NCBI RefSeq assembly: GCF_900129635.1
Contig: NZ_FSRB01000001.1
Span: 4,875,501 to 4,939,500 of the forward strand
Length of the DNA: 64,000 bases
Direction: 5' to 3'
From: Singulisphaera sp. GP187
GTDB taxonomy: Bacteria; Planctomycetota; Planctomycetia; Isosphaerales; Isosphaeraceae
The notes beneath the pieces were generated by a model that was not told where the DNA came from, ran no database searches, and saw only the letters and a list, made by a program, of their open reading frames with translations. Below are positions 59,686 to 64,000 of this stretch, one piece after another. Each line of letters opens with the position of its first letter. Position 1 is the first letter of the stretch. A program made the position numbers and the translations under genes.

Positions 59686-61125
59686 ATGAGGCTGTTAACA
59701 AACGCGACGTTACGGGTTTTCGCCGTCACCCTCGTTCTGGCCGGTCGGGCCGCAGTTGCGAACGAGCCAGAGAGCAAGGAACACATCTGGGAGGGCAAGC
59801 TGGCGATCAACGCGGGGATCGAGCTTCGCCTGGTCTTCCACGTCGCCAAGGATGAGGCCGGCAAGTTCACCGGGACGTTGGACAGCCCTGATCAAGGAGC
59901 CAAGGGGCTCAAGGTGGACTCGGTCACACTCGATAATTCGCATCTTGTTATCGAAATCAAAAGCATTCTTGCTAAATTTGATGGAGCACTCAACCCCGAG
60001 GGAACAGAGGCGAAGGGGACGTGGACCCAGGCGAGGAACACCCTCCCGCTCACCCTGAAGAAGGGGGAGAAGGCCTCGGAAATCCGCCGCCCCCAGTCGC
60101 CCATGCCCCCCTTCCCGTACAGCGTGAAGGAGGTCTCCTATCGCAACGAGGCGGGGGCCGTGACCTTGGCAGGGACGTTGACGCTCCCGAACGGGCCGGG
60201 CCCCTTTCCTGCCTTGATTCTGGTGAGTGGCTCGGGGGCGCAGGACCGCGACGAGTCGCTGTTCGGGCACAAGTTGTTTCTCGTGCTGGCGGATGCCCTC
60301 ACCCGTCGTGGGATCGGCGTGCTCCGCGTGGACGACCGGGGAGTCGGCGGCTCGACGGGCCAGACGATGACCTCCACCTCCGATGACCTTGCCGGTGACG
60401 TACTTGCGGGAGCAGCGTTCCTGAAGACACGGCCCGAGGTTGACAAGACGAACATCGGCCTCATCGGCCACTCCGAGGGGGGGATCATCGCGCCGATGGT
60501 CGCAACGCGGTCTCCCGACATCGCCTTCATCGTTCTGATGGCCGGCACCGGCCTCCCTGGTGATGAGATCGTCCGGCTCCAATCGCGTCGGATCGGCCAG
60601 GCGCTCGGTCTCGACGCGAAGACGGTCGCACGAGAGAACGCCTTTCAGGAGCAGGTGCTTGAGATCGCCAAGATGGAGCCGAACGACAAGAAAACAGGCC
60701 AGCGGATCCGTGCGGTCATCCAAGAGCGGACCGCTGCGATGACGGAAACCGAGCGTGCGAAAGCGGGCGACCTGAATGCTCAACTCGTCGCCCAGCTCAA
60801 GGTGCTTCGCTCCCCCTGGTTCCGGTACTTCCTGAGCTACGACCCGCGGCCGATGCTCGGCAAGGTCCGCTGCCCAGTCCTCGCCCTTGTCGGCGAGAAG
60901 GACCTGCAAGTTCCCCCCAAGGAGAACCTCTCCGAGATCGCCTTGGCGCTCAAGGCAGGGGGAAATCGGCGCGTCACAATCCAGGAACTGCCCGGCCTCA
61001 ACCACCTGTTCCAGACCAGCACGACGGGGGCACCATCGGAATACGCCCAGATCGAGGAGACGATCGCGCCGTCGGCCCTAGCCTTGATCGGGGATTGGAT
61101 CTTGGAGCAAATCGAGAAGAAATAG
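59686..61125 (+). CDS. Exported alpha/beta hydrolase
   Basis: A 479-residue protein from ATG 59686 (upstream frame lacks a signal). Signal peptide LLTNATLRVFAVTLVLAGRA. Residues of about 25-130 form an N-terminal beta domain; the hydrolase domain has GTLTLPNGPGPFPALILVSG, SGAQDRDESLFGHKLFLVLA, the nucleophile in IGLIGHSEGGIIAPMVATRS, Asp in CPVLALVGEKDLQVPPKENL and His in LPGLNHLFQTSTTGA. Possible esterase or peptidase of the S9-like alpha/beta hydrolase group; substrate unknown. It is not overlapping sdpI and may be independent. Confidence 0.85.
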   Translation: MRLLTNATLRVFAVTLVLAGRAAVANEPESKEHIWEGKLAINAGIELRLVFHVAKDEAGKFTGTLDSPDQGAKGLKVDSVTLDNSHLVIEIKSILAKFDGALNPEGTEAKGTWTQARNTLPLTLKKGEKASEIRRPQSPMPPFPYSVKEVSYRNEAGAVTLAGTLTLPNGPGPFPALILVSGSGAQDRDESLFGHKLFLVLADALTRRGIGVLRVDDRGVGGSTGQTMTSTSDDLAGDVLAGAAFLKTRPEVDKTNIGLIGHSEGGIIAPMVATRSPDIAFIVLMAGTGLPGDEIVRLQSRRIGQALGLDAKTVARENAFQEQVLEIAKMEPNDKKTGQRIRAVIQERTAAMTETERAKAGDLNAQLVAQLKVLRSPWFRYFLSYDPRPMLGKVRCPVLALVGEKDLQVPPKENLSEIALALKAGGNRRVTIQELPGLNHLFQTSTTGAPSEYAQIEETIAPSALALIGDWILEQIEKK

Positions 61126-61460
61126 TTAGCGGAAGTAGGCCGGCGGGTGAGCCCTTTCCATCCCAGGGAAGTACCTGGCCACTTCAGGAGAGCGGCCTGG
61201 GAGACCCAGTAATGATGATGGACGCCTGAAAATCGATCCTGAAATTCATTCTGTGTCAGATCATATGATTCTCGATGTTCTCTGCGGTCGCTCAGACAGC
61301 ATAAGGATCGATTATGATCTGACACCGAATTGCTCTCGGAGGCGTGAACATCAGCGTCAGCTTATAGATTGCCGCCAGAGGAACTAGCATTCCTACTCCA
61401 TAGCGTAAGTATCGATTCAAGTAAAAATTATCGAACATCGTAGATTCAGAGGCAAAATCA
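61126..61460. repeat. AT-rich gap with paired inverted repeats
   Basis: About 335 bp without a gene. AATCGATCCT (61231) pairs with AGGATCGATT (61304), and GTGTCAGATCATA (61253-61265) pairs with TATGATCTGACAC (61313-61325). The two pairs interleave. At 61165 a diverged GCCACTTCAGGAGAGCGGCC copy of the dispersed repeat occurs. Confidence 0.6.
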
Positions 61461-62020
61461 ATGCAAATATCGATTTTATTTTTGATAGCACTTACATTAA
61501 ATTTGATTGCCGATCCAACGAATGTGGTTTCGGCCCAAACTCAAACCACCTCCTCTTCGAAAATTCTTTACTCCAATCATGTCGATATTTAAAATATTGA
61601 TCTTAAAGATTCGGCTCAAAGAATGCGACCCACCGTCTTCCAAGTTGGTGAACCTGGAATGGGCCATGCGAAGGCAATCCTCATCTCGCGAAAGCATCAC
61701 CTCTTAGCAACGGCTGCTCATGTCGCCGATGCGGCCTTTTTCGGCGAAGAGATGCTCGCCGTGCAGGATGGCACGTTTGCCCCCTACCGGGTCGATAGGA
61801 TCTGGTATCATCCGAGTATTCTACGGCGTTTCGACGTCAGTCTCTACATTCCCTCAATGGATCCGAACGACGGTGAGGTCTTCCTGCCCACAATGGATCT
61901 CGCGATTCTTCATCTCGCGGAAGGTGGGGTCCCATTGCCTGAAGAGTGTAAACTTGCCTCTGATGAAGAATTAATGCACCTAAAAAACAAGAATGCCACG
62001 TTTCTGGGATATCCGTGTGC
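61461..62020 (+). pseudogene. Trypsin-like serine protease, nonsense-mutated and IS-truncated
   Basis: ATG 61461 opens a signal peptide (MQISILFLIALTLNLIA), but TAA at 61590-61592 stops it after 43 codons. The same frame continues NIDLKDSAQRMRPTVFQVGE, then HAKAILISRKHHLLATAAHV (His of the triad) and LPTMDLAILHLAEGGVPLPE (Asp), up to NATFLGYP. The GDSGGP-type Ser region is missing because the IS66-family element begins at about 62010-62040. It was once a secreted S1-family protease; ATG 61623 could still start a shortened chain without a signal. Confidence 0.75.
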
Positions 62021-62083
62021 GTCCGGTGAACCCCTTCTTGCGGCCCATGCTACGATCGGTGCATGGCCGAAAGGGGGTGAACG

Positions 62084-62422
62084 ATGGGCCGAGTGGCAGG
62101 ATCGGGCAAGGGCCGGGAGCCGTACTGGCGACTGGTTCTGGCCCGGTGGAAGCAGGGTGGACTGTCCGTCCGGGCGTTCTGCCTGGCTGAGGGCGTGAGC
62201 GTGCCGTCGTTTTATTGGTGGCGGAGGGAACTCCAGCGGCGTGACCAGCCCAAGCCCGCGTTTCTCCCCGTACATGTGCTCGCCGACAAGGCTGAGTCAC
62301 CCGCCGGGAGCATCGAGGTCGTGCTGGCCAACGGACGCTGCTTGCGGGTCGGGGCCGGGTTCGATCCCCAGACCCTCGTGCAAGTCGTTGAACTGCTCGA
62401 AGCCGGAGGGCGGTCATGGTGA
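62084..62422 (+). CDS. tnpA: IS66 accessory protein TnpA
   Basis: A 112-residue helix-turn-helix protein of the IS66 Orf1 family: GREPYWRLVLARWKQGGLSV, RAFCLAEGVSVPSFYWWRRE (helix-turn-helix with the YWWRREL hallmark) and SIEVVLANGRCLRVGAGFDP (C-terminal signature). Its stop overlaps the tnpB start by 7 nt, the normal IS66 arrangement. It aids transposition, but the exact role is not fixed. Appears intact. Confidence 0.92.
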   Translation: MGRVAGSGKGREPYWRLVLARWKQGGLSVRAFCLAEGVSVPSFYWWRRELQRRDQPKPAFLPVHVLADKAESPAGSIEVVLANGRCLRVGAGFDPQTLVQVVELLEAGGRSW

Positions 62423-62784
62423 GCTTGGCTCCGACTGTCCGGATCTGGCTCGCGGCGCAGCCGGTCGATCTGCGAAAATCGTTCGACAGTTTGGCGGCCT
62501 TGGTCCGCGAAGGGCTCCAGGGCGATCCGCTCTCGGGAGACGTCTTCGTCTTCCGCAACAAGGCCGCCGACCGCATCAAGCTCTTGATCTGGGAGGAGGA
62601 CGGATACGCGATCTGGTACAAGCGATTGGAAGCCGGCACCTTCCGCTTTCCGCCGTCTCCGGAGGCTCAGCCCCGCGTCGAGGTCCGCGCTGCGGACCTC
62701 GTCATGCTCCTCGAAGGGATCGATCTTTCGAGTGTGAAACGCGGCAAACGCTATCACCGACCCGTCCCCAGAGCTACGGTGTGA
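62416..62784 (+). CDS. tnpB: IS66 accessory protein TnpB
   Basis: A 122-residue protein of the IS66 Orf2 family. The signature VDLRKSFDSLAALVREGLQG, DPLSGDVFVFRNKAADRIKL and WEEDGYAIWYKRLEAGTFRF covers the whole length. Translational coupling to tnpA is indicated by the 7-nt overlap. It is required with tnpC for IS66 transposition. Appears intact. Confidence 0.95.
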   Translation: MVSLAPTVRIWLAAQPVDLRKSFDSLAALVREGLQGDPLSGDVFVFRNKAADRIKLLIWEEDGYAIWYKRLEAGTFRFPPSPEAQPRVEVRAADLVMLLEGIDLSSVKRGKRYHRPVPRATV

Positions 62785-62852
62785 GTTCCCGGCCGCCGAG
62801 TTTTTCCAAAGAATCATCGAATAATATAAGAACCTCATGCGTCTAAGAGGGC

Positions 62853-64000
62853 ATGAGCGCAGACGCCCGCCCCATCACTCCTGAGACCCCTGCCGATCCC
62901 ACGGCGACGTTACCCAGTGATCCCGCCTTCCTCCAGCAGATGATCATCGAACTGCTCGCCGCCCTCCGCGACACACGGCGTCAGAACGAGGAATTGCAGC
63001 ATCGCCTTGACCTCCTCTTGCGGCGGATCTACGGCCCACGCACCGAACGCTTCGACCCCAATCAGCCGCTGCTCATCCCCGACGCCTTCGAGCCGCTCGC
63101 CCCGGAACCGGAACCCGCGGCCACCGGCGACGCGGTCCCACCCGAGTCCGAACCGGGAGCGACCCCCGCGAAGAAGGCACGCCCCCACGGCCGCAGGCCC
63201 TTGCCCAAGGACCTCCGCCGCGAGCCTCGGGTCTATGAGTTGACCGAAGCCGAACGCCGCTGTCCGCAATGCGGCGAGACCCGGGCCCAGATCAGCGCCG
63301 AACGCAGCGAGCAGCTCGACTACGTGCCGGCGACCCTGTTCGTGGTCGAGCACGTGCGCTGCATTTACGCCTGCCCGCACTGCGAAGGTCAAGTCGTCAC
63401 CGCCGGCAAGCCAGCCCAGCCGATCTCCAAGGGCTTGCCTGGACCGGGATTGCTCGCTCATGTGATCACGGAAAAGTATGCCGATCATATTCCGCTCCAT
63501 CGCCAGGAACGCCGCCTGGCCCGGCAAGGGGTGGAGCTGTCACGCTCAACCCTCTGCGACTGGATGGCCGGCGCCGCCCAAACTCTCGAGCCGCTCTACG
63601 ACCTGATGAAGACATTGATCCTGTTGTGCGGCACGATTCACACCGACGACACCTCGGTGAAGCTGCGGGACTCGGAGCGAAAGATTAAGGCCTTGGCCCG
63701 GCTCTGGATCTACTTCGGCGATTATCTTTATCCTTACAATGTTTTTGATTTCACGAGGAGCCGCAAGCGAGACGGTCCGAGTCTGTTTCTCAAGGGTTTT
63801 CGCGGTTATTTGCAGGCTGATGCCTTCAGCGGCTACGACGGCATCTACGCGGGCGGCAACGTCGTGGAGGTGGGTTGCAACGCCCACGCCCGCCGCAAGT
63901 TCGTCGAGGCGCAGAAGACGGACCTGGCGCGAGCGAGTACGGCCCTGGCCTACTACCGCCAGCTCTACGCGATCGAGAAGGGGATCAAAGCGGAGCTCGC
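62853..64000 (+). CDS. tnpC: IS66 transposase TnpC (partial, 3' end outside window)
   Basis: 382 codons are present, from ATG 62853. A helical leader (FLQQMIIELLAALRDTRRQN, a leucine-zipper-like region) and Pro/Glu linker precede a zinc ribbon (RRCPQCGETRAQ, YACPHCEGQVV). The DDE transposase_IS66 domain then begins: YADHIPLHRQERRLARQGVE, GTIHTDDTSVKLRDS (first Asp) and FRGYLQADAFSGYDGIYAGG (second Asp). The catalytic Glu would lie beyond the window. No frameshift is seen. Confidence 0.95.
   Translation, partial: MSADARPITPETPADPTATLPSDPAFLQQMIIELLAALRDTRRQNEELQHRLDLLLRRIYGPRTERFDPNQPLLIPDAFEPLAPEPEPAATGDAVPPESEPGATPAKKARPHGRRPLPKDLRREPRVYELTEAERRCPQCGETRAQISAERSEQLDYVPATLFVVEHVRCIYACPHCEGQVVTAGKPAQPISKGLPGPGLLAHVITEKYADHIPLHRQERRLARQGVELSRSTLCDWMAGAAQTLEPLYDLMKTLILLCGTIHTDDTSVKLRDSERKIKALARLWIYFGDYLYPYNVFDFTRSRKRDGPSLFLKGFRGYLQADAFSGYDGIYAGGNVVEVGCNAHARRKFVEAQKTDLARASTALAYYRQLYAIEKGIKAEL

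Larger units (their letters stand above)
62010..64000 (+). mobile_element. IS66-family element (runs past window end)
   Basis: Three same-strand genes in the IS66 order tnpA, tnpB, tnpC. The left boundary is estimated from where the protease similarity ends (about 62010-62040). The right end is outside the window. Confidence 0.85.

Overview
The window looks like a high-GC Planctomycetota chromosome, most likely from the Isosphaeraceae (inference from gene types; no marker gene or rRNA is present). The supporting genes are a DUF1559 pseudopilin-like protein with a prepilin N-terminus, a zinc-ribbon + WD40 + leucine-rich-repeat protein, a secreted beta-helix/Ig protein with a degenerate LEPR-xLL motif, a zinc-ribbon Ser/Thr kinase next to an ECF-type sigma factor, and secreted haem-motif (CxxCH) proteins. 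AT-richer islands (about 1-660, 2340-2620, 33.1-33.9 kb, 61.1-61.6 kb) are intergenic or repeat-derived.

Layout. 0-2.6 kb: flavin-reductase-like and ester-cyclase-like genes bracketed by a 190-bp direct repeat, with a lipA fragment beside the right copy. 2.8-8.2 kb: a secreted prenyltransferase-fold protein, a sulfatase-modifying-factor-like protein, and a co-oriented cassette of isochorismatase, NADPH:FMN reductase, pirin and isochorismatase. 8.7-12 kb: an alginate-export-type porin convergent with a secreted transglutaminase-like protein. 12.76-14.66 kb: a group II intron with its reverse transcriptase. 14.9-17.8 kb: a large surface protein with a Thr-Pro linker. 18.4-26 kb: a UvrA paralogue, the kinase/sigma pair and a redoxin-cytochrome-copper-monooxygenase fusion. 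26-33 kb: small hypotheticals, pseudogenes, dispersed repeats, the DUF1559 protein and a Tat-exported ferritin-like protein. 33.9-37 kb: a nitrilase-type amidase, a stand-alone DUF4157 metallopeptidase-like protein and two hypotheticals.

37-38.6 kb: an IS481-like element with iteron arrays at its ends. 38.8-46.7 kb: ADP-ribosylglycohydrolase, SGNH hydrolase, phosphatase, glycerol facilitator, leuCD, and a serine beta-lactamase-like hydrolase with an inserted membrane domain. 46.8-51.8 kb: an insertion-sequence pile-up (IS630 remnant, IS4, IS110, another transposase fragment) in which a 3.9-kb block is bracketed by a perfect 20-bp inverted repeat. 52.3-55.8 kb: the WD40/LRR protein, frameshifted at a C9 run. 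56-58.4 kb: a REP-associated tyrosine transposase (RAYT) with its repeat ends and an internally deleted copy 1.5 kb away. 58.6-61.1 kb: an sdpR-sdpI-like pair and a secreted alpha/beta hydrolase. 61.4-64 kb: a trypsin-like protease pseudogene truncated by an IS66 element that runs off the window.

Functionally this is an accessory-rich segment. Apart from leuCD (leucine biosynthesis) and glycerol uptake, it mixes envelope and secreted proteins with mobile DNA. The clearest unusual signals are the RAYT with its miniature derivative, the 20-bp inverted repeat around the IS block, the iteron-bearing IS481-like element, the hydrolase with a membrane insert, and several dispersed hairpin repeat families.
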